The notes beneath the pieces were generated by a model. It saw nothing but the letters and a program-made list of their open reading frames with translations, was not told the DNA's origin and ran no database searches. Shown piece after piece: positions 52,001-62,260 of a stretch of DNA of 64,000 bases. A program made the translations under genes and the position numbers. Every line of letters begins with the position of its first letter. Position 1 is the stretch's first letter. Source of the stretch: Agarophyton chilense (taxonomy: Eukaryota > Rhodophyta > Florideophyceae > Gracilariales > Gracilariaceae); assembly GCA_030374765.1 (NCBI GenBank), contig JARGXX010000068.1:4092001-4156000 (forward strand), given 5' to 3'.

Positions 52001-52291
52001 CCTGCCTAGTAGTCTAGGGTGACCGCCGAACACGATACAGACGGCATTGGCGACAGAAGACTTGCCAGTTCCATTCGGACCAATGATGAGGTTCATACGT
52101 GGCCCAGGTAGTATGGTAGTATCGGAGAAGGTAAGGAAGTTTTTCATTTGCACGCGGAGTAAATTGCCGCGACGAAAGCCGGGGAAGGGCTGAATGGGAT
52201 ACGGAGGATGACTCCTGGAAAGGAAGCGAGGATCGTCATCCGAGACATTCTTCGTAGCGCTGGACATATGTACAGCAGCGCTAATGACCAT
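49019..52291 (-). CDS. SMC5: SMC5, structural maintenance of chromosomes protein
   Basis: A 1090-aa ATPase of the SMC5/6 complex, which acts in recombinational repair and chromosome segregation. The Walker A is GPNGTGKSS (71-79), followed by LLGRSTDLGGFVKHG, typical for SMC5. Two long coiled coils flank a hinge near the middle. The C-terminal head has the signature NSGGEK (about 993-998) and a Walker B-like FVFVDELNQGLDPKNE, the SMC5 form of the motif. Its length agrees with other SMC5 proteins. I chose the ATG at 52291 (MVISAAVH); another at 52267 would shorten it by 8 residues. The frame is single-exon. The next gene upstream, DUF1995, ends 224 bases away and is on the same strand. Confidence 0.93.
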   Translation of the reverse strand: MVISAAVHMSSATKNVSDDDPRFLSRSHPPYPIQPFPGFRRGNLLRVQMKNFLTFSDTTILPGPRMNLIIGPNGTGKSSVANAVCIVFGGHPRLLGRSTDLGGFVKHGTQQACITALVFDDSVSSGVRQVRRSFDTDGRNEFFLDGTKCSMSKIISDVCHRYDIQLDNLSQFMPQEKIAEFVNLQPHELLDITIRALGGSEKANLYERLKTVDKQISHADQDLSGLQERIQTLREQQEANAEEVAAFRQQQLVRKKLDLYRRYMLCAEEELAREQYAALLRERKQMEANINQLKQQLSDASAGPINAKEQVLDAAKRTFKSAKEASKSSHVPLTKLNQNVETRNTELRSKYSEYKDVEHRSEQLQKAIALAKTKHQKAVHERQQIGDVKIPLLDSKIKEIDEKRCDVRDDISRLHNTSASYDRERSNSSRNIKIANHQLQQIADVRHTRINHLTRWKRKPLDKCADLLHNMIQGRAFHGRVYGPVGAEIEVSSDYHARIMEHLMRGDFFITAFVTESMRDANVLLEECSKTLGFRPHVFTAPTTADDEPDMYAIQHQVPARPVDDNLRSMGIADVVSNIYNAPAAVRAALNAQLNLHNVHVGTELSATQRSIDALKWEDGINAWYTPQARLNVIRSRYDRNVRNLSMDNSFENQKGQFFSESLFAQQQKRQELINQIREEEGKLESAGQKVRESMQRIKELEQIKRDLEAERREKEQRKSQAKRIEDLVSAFERQVKQAEERSRNHDADRLKKRVIVQMRGLQDEVVDLAVRMTDALEAQVESIGRMDDAIIDVSCAARDLAIEQEKHESSLQEIRTMETAYKEKRVQEKACKAEYKKKVERAKGVITDADWNEYGEELNKLHQVDPSELEEKIAQMEGKAQGLETGGDRIVRTFEERQQKITALETEMRERKERYGAQKDRLSKEKKDFLAWLDGGVEKMRAKFSALYRRLGCSGDLELVNGQSEKLCDLALQILVSYREDVKLRAVSASANSGGEKMCCTMLFCFSLVVEDGRVPPFVFVDELNQGLDPKNEMRIMTMMFEDAEKEGASQSFVISPKLQLNMRLKSQTKTHILFNGMVRGEEIAAAVV

Positions 52292-52515
52292 GTCTGAGAG
52301 AGGGGGAAAGGGGAGCGAGCAGGGCGCCGCGAAAGCAGTCGATAAAAGAGAAGCAGCGGAAGAGGAGGGTGACGTATCTAGATTGTGCTGTGTGGACGGC
52401 ACCGGTATGCTGGGCGTTGCGGGTGGGCATTATGGTTTTGGCGCGAAGGAGCGTGTTGTCGGGAGGGGGGGGGTTGGAGGAGAGGCACGAGCCACGTGTC
52501 GCACGTTTATGGCGT

Positions 52516-53403
52516 TTACGGAAGTGCGGCAAGCGCCAGACGGATTTGCGTTTCGACGTCCACCAGCCGCGGCTTTCGTTCCGAGGCGGTGATGGTCTGC
52601 AACGCATCGCCGCGGCGCACGAAGGTGCGCCAGGGCTCCGCGCCGCTCTTGAACAGCCACCCGCCGCCCACGGCCTTGAGGTAGTAAGCCGCCTTAAAGC
52701 CGTCGATGTAGTCGGCGAAGCCTCGTTTCGCGAACCACGACAGCCGGTCCAGCCCGCAGTTTACTAACACCACCACGCCGTCTTCGTCCTCGTCCAGCGT
52801 CTTCACCCCGCGCAGTGTACCCCCGTCCATCCCGGCGTTGAACAACACCAGCAGCCTCCGCCCTTGCAGCATGCCGCACTCCCCCGCGCGAAACCCCACC
52901 ATGCATTCGTCATCGCTCAGATACTCTCCGCCACCCTGGGGGTTGACGTTGTCGCAGATATCCACCACCCCGCCCACGCGTTCACACCGCTCCGTATCCA
53001 CTCCCAGCCTGGCCAGCAGCTTTTCAGTGAAGTTGAGGTTGTTTTCATACCGCGACACGAGCGTTCCGGCCCGGCTTTCGGACCGTTCTGGTGGGAAGTC
53101 CACCGTCAATTTCACACGTCCGCCGCCCTTGTTTGCAGCTTGCTGCACCGCTTCTGACAACGCGTTCACACACTGAGAAAGTACCTTTGCATGCGACACT
53201 GCGAAAACTCCTCGCGTTCCGCGCCGGTCGTCGAACAGTGGCACGGAGGGCGCTTCACTTGGCGCACAGCACCTCGCCGTTCGCCGAGCGCACAACGCCT
53301 GTGCTGGTGAGCGATCGCATGCCGCATGTATTCCACGAACGCACAAAAAGCCACCTAGTGAGACGTGCGCTGGCACAAACGCGCAGGCTTGGCTTGCGCC
53401 CAT
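52516..53403 (-). CDS. DUF1995 family protein, probably plastid-targeted
   Basis: A 295-aa protein. The N-terminus (MGASQACAFVPAHVSLGGF, about 60 residues in all, with Ala/Arg/Cys and few acidic residues) looks like a plastid transit peptide with a Phe near the start. The body matches DUF1995: VKLTVDFPPERSES, DICDNVNPQGGGEYL, RRLLVLFNAGMDGG, VVVLVNCGLDRLSWFA and a C-terminal AYYLKAVGGGWLFKSGAEPW. DUF1995 proteins occur in photosynthetic organisms; their biochemical role is not established. The ATG at 53403 starts the transit peptide; 8 codons of open frame precede it without an ATG. No intron is visible. Confidence 0.85.
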   Translation of the reverse strand: MGASQACAFVPAHVSLGGFLCVRGIHAACDRSPAQALCARRTARCCAPSEAPSVPLFDDRRGTRGVFAVSHAKVLSQCVNALSEAVQQAANKGGGRVKLTVDFPPERSESRAGTLVSRYENNLNFTEKLLARLGVDTERCERVGGVVDICDNVNPQGGGEYLSDDECMVGFRAGECGMLQGRRLLVLFNAGMDGGTLRGVKTLDEDEDGVVVLVNCGLDRLSWFAKRGFADYIDGFKAAYYLKAVGGGWLFKSGAEPWRTFVRRGDALQTITASERKPRLVDVETQIRLALAALP

Positions 53404-54692
53404 GGTTTGAGGAGGACGCGATGACACGCGTTGCGGTATGTAGCCGCGCTATCGATGCTTCGTGCTTCGCAGTCGCCGGAGGCGAACGAATTGCCACGAA
53501 CACTAAGTGCGTGCCGCCGCACCACACGTCGTGCTTTGCGGCTATCATTCATCTGTTCGGCTCTTTAAAAATCTCGTTTCTGTCGTTGCAATTGTTCGTT
53601 GCCAACACGAGTCGCGCTTCAACCGACGCAACGTCGGGTGCACAATGAAAACTGTTCAACACATATCGGAGCTTCTAAGCACCTGATTTGACTGATAAAA
53701 GCCTCAAACGTTTCTGGCTCTACGAATCCGCGCGGTTCAGCAGACTACGCCCGTAGAACGCGGAAGAAATCCCGCTAGATACCCTCCATGGACATCTTTG
53801 ACACTCATGTACGATGCAATCACAGTGACATTGGAATTCTCTTTCCGGAGCTGTCAGTAGCACCAGCCTGGTGCCACCAGCTCAGATGCAACGGTTTCGA
53901 CATCGATTTGGCCTCGCATCACGTTATTCTTTGTCCAATACTACTCAGAAGTGCGAAGGGTGGAAGTTTTCTGGGCTTGCCTCCCCGTCTGGAGGCTCAA
54001 ACCTTTTCAGCATCGTTCTCTGGAAATGGGAACTACAAGTTGCCCTTCCAGACTGTTTCATGCGCCAAGAGCAATGTTTCGGCAATTAAGCACGCTTCGT
54101 CCGCCCGTTTCAACAAGCCAGAACGATGAAAATGGAACCCGCCACAGTTTCTCCTTATTTCTTGTCTGATGTTATCCTTTTGACATGCTGTCGTCGTGAA
54201 CAGATGGTTCACGTCGCAGTCAACGCTACAATGGCGACTCGTGCATCTTCGAGAAATCCGAAGAAACTCATTACTGTACCAATCCAGAGTACCCCAGTAG
54301 GAGTTGAATCATGCAAATGCGCTACAAAATTTCGGCGCGTTGTCGGAATAGTTTTCATCTTTTGATGGAGCTGTCGCATTGCGCAAACCATCGAATCGTT
54401 CTCAAGCTAACGTCGTAGTGCTGGTTCCAGTGTGTACCAAAGCTGCAGCTACATTTTTGCTGCATTGCTGTGTAGTATCTCCAGTGCGTCACTCACTTGA
54501 CTGCGCTTCTGCGTCGCGCTCAAAGCGTTGGTACTTAACCCGCAGACCTCCTCCCCGCAGAATAGCCGTGGCACAAATTCCTCTCGGCATATCCTGCTCA
54601 ACACCACAGCCAGTCCAACGACAAAGCCGCACAACGACATAGCGAGCCCCGAAATTCTTTCTGTTTTCGACCCCATCACCAACCTTTCCAGC
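53404..54692. other. 1.3-kb spacer
   Basis: Promoter region of DUF1995 and of the small Tudor-like gene. Short frames up to 113 codons (for example 53788-54129) show no domain. An upstream exon of the Tudor-like gene could lie here, since its frame is open back to 54528. Confidence 0.45.
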
Positions 54693-54998
54693 ATGATTCG
54701 CGATGCCTACAAGAAGACCTTCCGCAACAAAATCGCAGCAGGCACTCGCGTCAAAGCCGTGAAGCGGAACAACGCGTTTCACAATTTCTTTCCCTGTGAA
54801 GTCATAAAAGTTCGAGAGGCCCCGGTTTCAAACGAAGTTGGGATATACGCAGAGAAAAATATTGCCGCAAAGTTTATTGCCACCGGTTTTGGCGTTTTTG
54901 ATGTTAAGAGATACACATATGATTTGATGTATGATGATGGAACTATTGACGAGAACGTGAAGCCTGATCTAATTCGCATTGTTCCTTCTAAGGTTTGA
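54693..54998 (+). CDS. Small Tudor-like protein
   Basis: A 101-aa protein starting MIRDAYKKTFRNKIAAG. After a basic helix, TRVKAVKRNN...FFPCEVIKVRE begins a small beta-barrel. It ends with YDLMYDDGTIDENVKPDLIRIV. The YD-x-x-YDDG...E-x-V-x-x-x-x-IR layout is common in Tudor-like chromatin readers of algae and oomycetes. The first ATG inside good coding sequence is at 54693. The frame is open to 54528 without an ATG, so a spliced longer form is possible. No other domain is visible; ligand unknown. Confidence 0.6.
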   Translation: MIRDAYKKTFRNKIAAGTRVKAVKRNNAFHNFFPCEVIKVREAPVSNEVGIYAEKNIAAKFIATGFGVFDVKRYTYDLMYDDGTIDENVKPDLIRIVPSKV

Positions 54999-57900
54999 TT
55001 TCTTCTGGCAACGTTTCCCCAATGTGGAGTCGTAGTTTTCGCTAACAGAATACCATAGAAACCACCCGTGCTGTACGAATTTCTAACTTGCATATAGCTG
55101 TTTTATCGCTCTGTGTAAATGGGTATCCCCTTTTATTGAGCGTTCATCGTTTTCTCGGCAAACAGTTCTCCGCATACTTCAAAATTTTACTCCGCTCCAG
55201 GTAGTGGACGTGCATGGTGCGGTATCGCGCTATTACTGTTCTCTTCTTTCGCTACGCTTTACAATATGCCGCACACATTTTGTTCCTCTATTTGAAAACA
55301 GACAGCGAAGTTCCACTGCGATGTACAGTTGTAAGAGACAGTCAGTACAAGCTAACGTATAGCACTTGCATAGTGCTCCGCTGAATGAGAGAGATTTGCC
55401 TAAATCACGCCGCATTGACCAATGCAAGCTTAACTGGGCAATAGCGCCCGTTGATATTGTCAGCGCCCTGGCATGAGACGCAGCCCATGCCAATGGGCAC
55501 AAGCAAAACGATATAGACACCTAGCCTGGGTGTGGAATAAATGTATGGCAACGGCAGAGCGAAAGAGAGCGGCCAAGTCTTGTGCTTAGCGAGTTCGCTT
55601 ATGTCAGATATCATCTGTAGATAGTACCCTACGTATAAGAGATCCTCCTAATCGACATGTCCGACAACACCTTACAGGATCTAACAACAGTACTTTTACA
55701 ATTTGGACCGTTTTCAAAGTCACACACTCCACAATGCATCCTGTTGTTGTTCGAGAAGAAGGTCGAAGCTCTTCTCTCCCCAAGAGCCATTTGAATTTGA
55801 AGATTAACGTAAACACACTAATATTTATATCGCTGCCTCTAGTAGTAGACAGTTTCAATACGCTCATGTAGTATTTCATTGATTCCCTTCGTTCAGTTTT
55901 TCAGCGACTCCATTTCAACTTCTACAATAAAATTTATGTGAAAATCAAGATCCCGTCCAGGACGAACTCCAAGTACCGCTCCCAACAACCTCAGCTTCAT
56001 CTTATGCACTTCCATAGAATTTTCATCATTTGTTCCCACCAACTAGGTAGAATTTTAGTAATTGTGCTGTAATATCCCAACTCGCCCTGCCTTTTTTTCG
56101 ATTTCCTTCTAGGTCTTGGCGAAACAAGCGATACGAGAAGAGGAATTTGTATAATCAAGGCCACAAATCATTTACAATAACCCCTCCCTCATGTTTTTAG
56201 ACCGCTCTGTAGATCATGAAACCCATACCATAGAGCTTTTTGAGCAATTTAAAGCTCGATATATGAAAACGATAGTCTCAGAACTCATCTGTGTTTTTTT
56301 TTAATTAGAAGGTGAATTCATGTGAATTTGTAGTTGGCAAAAAAGGGAATGCACTCAATCACATGAGATACTCTGCAAGCAGAATATTAAGAATGACAAG
56401 TGAGAGGTGATCAGCTAGTTCGTTCAGTTTGTGGCTTGTTTTAGAATGTCTTAACATGGAGAAAGAATTGATCCGGACATAGAATTGTATCTCAGAATAT
56501 TTTTCGATTGAAATATGTTCATTCATATTTCTAACAAAAATCGTTTAGGTTCTGAGAAAAGTTGCTGCGATGAATATACTTCTGCAAAAACTTCTTCATA
56601 TATTTTATTTTCTCTAAGAAAAACAAACGTGTCCGGAGAATATTCATTTATTCTAAAAAAGATCGCGTCAACTATGAGACAGCATATAGGAACCAAGAGG
56701 TACGATGTAAGCTGAAACTGGTCTATACTTTATTTTGCCTGGCAGTTAGAGACCTCCCGTTTCCCGGGAATGACATGTAGCCTGGCGACCCCTTTTAAAG
56801 GCGTGAAGGAGGGTGTCGGCACAACGTAAGAGCCCCATGCCCACTCTATTGCGTGTCAGCCCCCTCTCCCGGAAGGCGGGAAACTTAAGCATGTGACATA
56901 CGTGACGAAGTAAACGTAAAACTAGCATTAATCCTTTCAAATGCATCTCCAACACCACCTAGAAGATAGGGGTCAGCCTCTCCTGGAGAAAACCTGCTCC
57001 AACCTTTAGATAATCAGGGCTGTACTCCACTCGCTGAAAGGTAGTACTCACCTTGCCAGCGTTTCAGTGTTGCACAGCACATATTTCAGTGCTTCAAATG
57101 GGCATTAGAATTATGACAATATATATGACGTGAAAAATGGTCAAGGATAGTGAATAGTTTAGTCAAAACCATGGAATCAGTTCTAGAGCAAGGTACAAAA
57201 CCACCACAACAAAAACGATTTTTACAAGTTGAACCAGTTTTGTTCGTCATTCAAAGATAAATTTCTTTGGAGAGGACATGGATGCTTGTTCCTTTACACC
57301 TTGGGATTCTTTCAGTAGTTAACATTGTTGCATGTGTGAAGAGAAGCAAAAAGTCTAATCTATCCAAAAAGCTTGCCAAAAAGAAGCGTCAAGAGAGACA
57401 GTCCAGCTTGTGATCTATCATTGGCAAAGCTCATAAACAAAAATGGCCACCGAACTTTAAACGACATCAAGTGAGTCGCTGCTGAGACACAAAAAGGTCG
57501 CAATAGGTTTCAAACTCATGGTACCAATATTGACTAACAAGAACCCTCAGCGCTTTCGAAAGATTGTGAACTGTGTGAATTCGGAGGTATATGCTTTGAA
57601 ATAAATAAAACGCAATCGATTGTACTCTTTTTTGTGACAGTTGTCCAGGAACTACAAAAGATATCCTTGTCAATGTTCTTGTAACACACGCAAAATGTTT
57701 TTCTTGCTGAACTTAATGCGCACCTCCCTCGAAGCTGTATATGTTCGCGAACATAATGTACAGATACTAGATTAGAACGAAACGAATGCATTCCGAGCGA
57801 GGTTCTGAATTTTCTGTTGGAAGGTCTAGATAGACTAGACCGCCCTGCATCACTACAAGAGCAAGTACTGATGGCTCTATCGTTTTAACATTTTCAGTAC

Positions 57901-58822
57901 TCAACGCAGAGGCTAGGAAAAACCGGGCCCGGACGTCGGCTTCAACTCTGGGGGCTCTAAAAGTTCAAGCAAACATTTTCATCGCCGATTATTACTTCTT
58001 CTTTTTTATGGTCTTTGCCTTCTAGTTCCGGGGCGAAAGTAATCAAGGATCTACGAGGTCTTTTCTCTCTTTCAGACTGCCAAAAAGGTTGAAGGCCGAA
58101 ACGTCAGAAGGCCTATCTTAATGATAGTTCTCTCTTCTAAAGAAAGCCAAAAACTGCAACGGCCATTGCTTGATCATTTCTTTCAGAATTTGTCATCTTT
58201 TTCTACAAAGCGATTTCTTTTCTTTCAGACAACACTGAAACCGGTGATGCAGAGATGCTAGTTCTGGAATTGCAACTAATGTTGCAGTACGAACATGTAG
58301 CAACTGGAGGCTATATGTTCAACACATCAAAGAGAGTGGCTAAATACAGTCTTTGCATTCTGAGAGGTGGTAGGTGGGGGTATAATCCCAAGGTTGCGTG
58401 GACGATGTTGTATTCTACATGTCTTTTAGAAGATTATTTCAACTCGCACGGTCCCGCCTTCTCAGGAGAGAGTTGACGTCCACAAGGGGCTGGAATCAAC
58501 ACATACACTACATATGCTGAAGCCGAGCCTTAATTTTCAAATTGAAGCTAGCACCCCTCATATCAGAAGTGTCGAGGTATTGAACTGCCAGCTGTAACAG
58601 AACTTTTTATAGGTTTCTGTACCGTAGCTTGTAGCCTAGACATTTATACTTCGATTACGTTCTACTTCCTAAAATATGTACGTTTGACCTTATAGATAGT
58701 CGTTTAACTAGAACAACTAGAAGAGTGTCGACGCTTCACGACGTCGCAGGGCGTACTAATACAAGCCTCTCTCTCTCTCTTTTACGGGCATGCTACGTTC
58801 TATTAATACGTAGCAAAGAACG
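54999..58822. other. 3.8-kb AT-rich spacer
   Basis: No gene can be supported. A 70-codon minus-strand frame at 56746-56958 lies in a locally GC-rich island (56740-57000) with KFPAFRERGLTRNRVGMG, possibly an old transposon scrap. A TC run is at 58768-58780. Other frames are short and without domains. Confidence 0.5.
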
Positions 58823-59407
58823 TTATCTTTGGAAGAAACGTTTTCTCACTAAAAATGCCAACACTCTATCAGGCCACTTGATGATAATTTCTTCAAGACC
58901 AAGTCCTTGACGCTCGCGAAGAGAAGGAAAACACAACCTTCTCGACAATGGCCGCTTTGGACACCGTAACACATAGTGGTCTACAGAATTGAGAACATTC
59001 CGTCTACAATTACATATAAACCGCTTCCCAGTCATAACTGATCCAAATGGGTGTATCGATAACGTGTGTCCAACATAAAGTTGTGAAAGCGCACCTTCCG
59101 CCTGTCGCTGAGTCAGCAATTTCTTGAACTTGTCAGGGACCGATACCAGTAAAGACTTTGAACCACTTGATACTTTCAGTCGCCTACAAATGTCAGAAAA
59201 CTCTATTGGTACTCGAATCGGACTTTCTACGTTTGAATCCAGCGCAGTCCCTGCAAGTCTATTAACCAAGTCGTTATTGCGAATTCCCCAATGACTTGGT
59301 ATCCAGAGTATATCAACAGGACACAGAGATCCAATTACAAGCCTAGAACCGCTAGGCGCTCGGCTGGATCCATAGGCTCCAACCCGAGGCGCACTATAGC
59401 CATTCAA
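58823..59407 (-). pseudogene. LINE relic: RNase H and C-terminal zinc motif
   Basis: On the minus strand, VDILWIPSHWGIRNNDLVNRLA matches the last block of the RNase H domain carried by I- and R1-like LINEs (W-x-PSH-x-G-x-x-x-N-x-x-x-D-x-LA type, here with N for the usual catalytic D). It is followed by CNCRRNVLNSVDHYVLRC, the Cys/His motif at the end of such ORF2 proteins. The frame ends properly at 58823. No reverse transcriptase is recognisable upstream (59408-60190), so the copy is 5'-truncated, as is usual for LINEs. Confidence 0.7.
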
Positions 59408-60239
59408 GGCTCAAGCTACTATAAAGTAAAGCAGTCGATCCCCTTCGCAATCCGGAAGGGGCGACCACTCTCTTTCCAGTGTGTATCTGTGTCACAGTTT
59501 CAGTGCTCGTGTTCACTTACTTGGTTAATTTCTTAGATCTGATGCTTCTGAATGACATCTTGGATCTACACTGTAAAAAATGTGAATACCGGTACAGACG
59601 ACCAGTGTGGGGGCTGGAGTTGCTCAGTTGCTCTTCATGTACACGGTGAGAAAAAAAAAGATCTATTCACCGTTCACAAAAATCAAACCAAACCAAACTT
59701 GACGAATGCCTCTACGACAGACATCGCACAAACCTTGTTGTTCACGAGTAGAACTGAACTTTGTTCCAAGTTGAACCAAAGCAATGATAGCACACCGAAC
59801 GCGCTTCCTGTCGTTGTTGATTCCGGCCAGATAAGTAAATAATATTTTGGACACACAAACGACAAACTTACAAATTTCTCTCAGAGATGAGGCGAACATG
59901 GAAAAGGGATATTAGAGGTGAAGAAGTTGGATCGGAACTAGCTGATTTGGGTCTTCCAAATTTCTCCAATCCTTAGGTTGTTGCAACGGCAAAATCAACA
60001 GTAAGGGACGCCTTTCCACATTGTTCTCGATTTCTTCCATGTGATTTCATGAAGAGAACTAAAATCCCTATTTCCGGACCATTAAATAGGTACAGGCCGT
60101 TTGTACTGCCCCACCTTGCTCGTGCGTATGATATAAAGCCTTATTCCGTCCCCTAGCAATACATAGGAGAAGGAACCCTAAAGTTCCTTCATTGTGCTGT
60201 CTGGCTCCCTCGCAGCTTGTCATCGCAAAGAGCATCGAA
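59408..60239. other. Spacer upstream of the protease gene
   Basis: AT-rich with no gene; a TATAAA box near the end belongs to the protease gene. Confidence 0.5.
60132..60137 (+). promoter_or_regulatory. TATA box of the trypsin-like gene
   Basis: TATAAA in GATATAAAGCC, about 105 bases before the ATG at 60240, a normal distance for a core promoter with a short leader. Confidence 0.55.
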
Positions 60240-61212
60240 ATGGCTCGTATTTCTTTTCATCTTCTCATTTTACTTTTCACCTTGCTTGCTGTCATTGCCC
60301 AATCAAAGCATTCCCAACCTCGCATAGTAGGGGGAACGAGGGCCACCGAAAAAGTCCGCCGTCACTTGGTTAATCTGGCACTATATGGAGAAGGTGAAGA
60401 CTCACAGGTTTGTTCAGGAACAATCCTGGATAGAACTCACATATTGACAGCTGCCCATTGCCTGTATGAAGATGGTTCCACGTTTAGTTATGAATATTCT
60501 TACGCGTATATCGGTCAAAAAAGTTTTAACCCTAGTAACGCTGAAGAATTCTATTTTAGCAGGGCGTGGATTCCAAAAAGGTACTACAGAAGGGAAGATT
60601 CTGGATTCGATATTGCTGTCATTGAGTTGGATACCGAGATTCCGGATAACCTTTATTATCCTGTAACCATGGGAGACGAACCGAAGCCCGGAAGAAAGGC
60701 CATTGTGGCTGGATATGGACTTACAAGCACTGATGGAGATTTCCCGAACTTCGCAATGCAGACCCGAGTAATCGCGAGGTCTTTCGATGATTGCGAGAAC
60801 GAAGACGAGTTGGCGGAGGAAGGGGTTCTGAAGGAGAAGTATCTTGTCTGTGCCGTATCTGTTGGATACCCTAGCAAAGGAAAAACTGATTCTTGCCGTA
60901 AGTATTGCTTCAGAGCAACTCAAAGCCTGCCGAGCAGTTGATAGATTTCCATTGTATTGCTGTACTCTAACAATATTTCTTTCTCAATATTTCTTTCTTG
61001 TTTCTTCTTATTTCTTCATAGAGGGCGACTCAGGCGGGCCTCTCTTCTTCAAGCAGAAAGGAAAACTTATTCAATATGGGATTACCGCCTTCTCGTACTA
61101 CGATTGTGCTGCGAAAGGAGGTATTCCGTGGTATGTGCGTATGTCGGCCTTTAAAACACAGGTTGAGCGTATCCTGGACAATGGTAGGCACAATAGGTGG
61201 AGAAAGCTTTGA
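60240..61212 (+). CDS. Secreted trypsin-like serine protease (S1A), one intron
   Basis: Exons 60240-60897 and 61022-61212 give 282 aa. A signal peptide (ISFHLLILLFTLLAVIA) is followed by a short propeptide and the activation site RIVGG (28-32). The triad is His 73 (LTAAHC), Asp 124 (SGFDIAVIEL) and Ser 223 (QGDSGGP). The base-specificity site region is less clear. The 124-bp intron (GTAAGT ... CATAG) splits the Gln codon just before GDSGGP, and its removal restores the motif. The enzyme should be secreted and cut proteins outside the cell or in a vacuole. S1A genes are uneven in algae, so expansion or transfer is possible. The start at 60240 is the first ATG before the signal peptide. Confidence 0.94.
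60898..61021 (+). other. Intron of the trypsin-like gene
   Basis: 124 bp, GTAAGT ... TTCATAG; splicing joins C to AG as Gln and gives QGDSGGP. Confidence 0.92.
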
Positions 61213-62260
61213 TTCTCCATTAATCGCATCCGCTGGACAAAGGCAGGTCGTCGAAAAAAAGTTGCCAAGGCGTTGCCTAGGTCACCACGAAATAGTGTGG
61301 AAAGGTGGAGTCCCAGATTTTTCTTTCCTCCCATGTTCTCCGATTACATGGGTTACTTCCCAAACGATAGCTCGTTTGTTTATCTGTTTCGTAAAACTTT
61401 ACCCTGCTCTTTTTCTTCGTGAAATGGGATGGCATCAACAGAATGCATCAAAAGAGCGTAGAAATGAGTTGGGATTGAAATTGCCTCACCGTTGCATCTA
61501 AGTGATTTATCTTTGATGGGTTTGCAATTATATTGAAAACCTTGTTCAGCGATGATGACAGACTATGCTCACACAAGCAGGTCACCTTCATTCTTAGCTT
61601 CCGGTTGCACCACAATCCACATATTTATTCATTCGCTCTGAAGTGGCCGCGACGATAATGAAACCTTGGTGAAGTATAGGCGCCAGTGGCCCATAGTTTG
61701 TCGGGAGTGAACCAGCGGAACCGTTATACACCCTTCCACAGTGGAAGATAGAAACCATGCATGATCTTGGGTCCGAGCATAGCCCATACAACTCCAGTTA
61801 TTCAAGCATCCTGAATCAGGATTCGTAATCAGTCAAAGATTGATGAATCGTAGGAAATTGTGCGACCTACCGCATAAACTTTGAAAACAGGGTTGCACAG
61901 GTGTCATCTTGGTCGTCCGTATAATATATAGACGACCAACATGGCACCAGTGTCCCGAGCGTTGTGAGAATTATACAAGCGATACGGGTGGCACAGCCCG
62001 AAACGGTGCAATCCACAACTGACAAATAACTCAGCTGCGCCACGTCGCCATCCGTGTAAGGATTCAAGTGGAGCATGCTCAAAGCCGTGGCATTCCGCGC
62101 CATTCTGTGCATGGAAAACGGCCGCCGTCCGGCCTTATTTTGACGCAGAAACGCTCTGCGCTTGATCAGACGGCGAACTTTGGATATCAGCCTGAACAAG
62201 TTGAAATTGTTAGGCCACCCACCCTAACTCTCTTCTATTTTCTTCCAGCTATCCATCAAA
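61213..62260. other. Spacer upstream of the ABC-F gene
   Basis: No supported gene. A 110-codon minus-strand frame (61867-62199) lacks an ATG at its start and has no domain. A pyrimidine tract and TTCTTCCAG directly before the ABC-F start (about 62230-62249) could be an acceptor of a 5' UTR intron. Confidence 0.45.

Noticed and set aside
61867-62199. 110-codon minus-strand frame next to the ABC-F gene
   Set aside because: No ATG at its start, no domain; likely chance.
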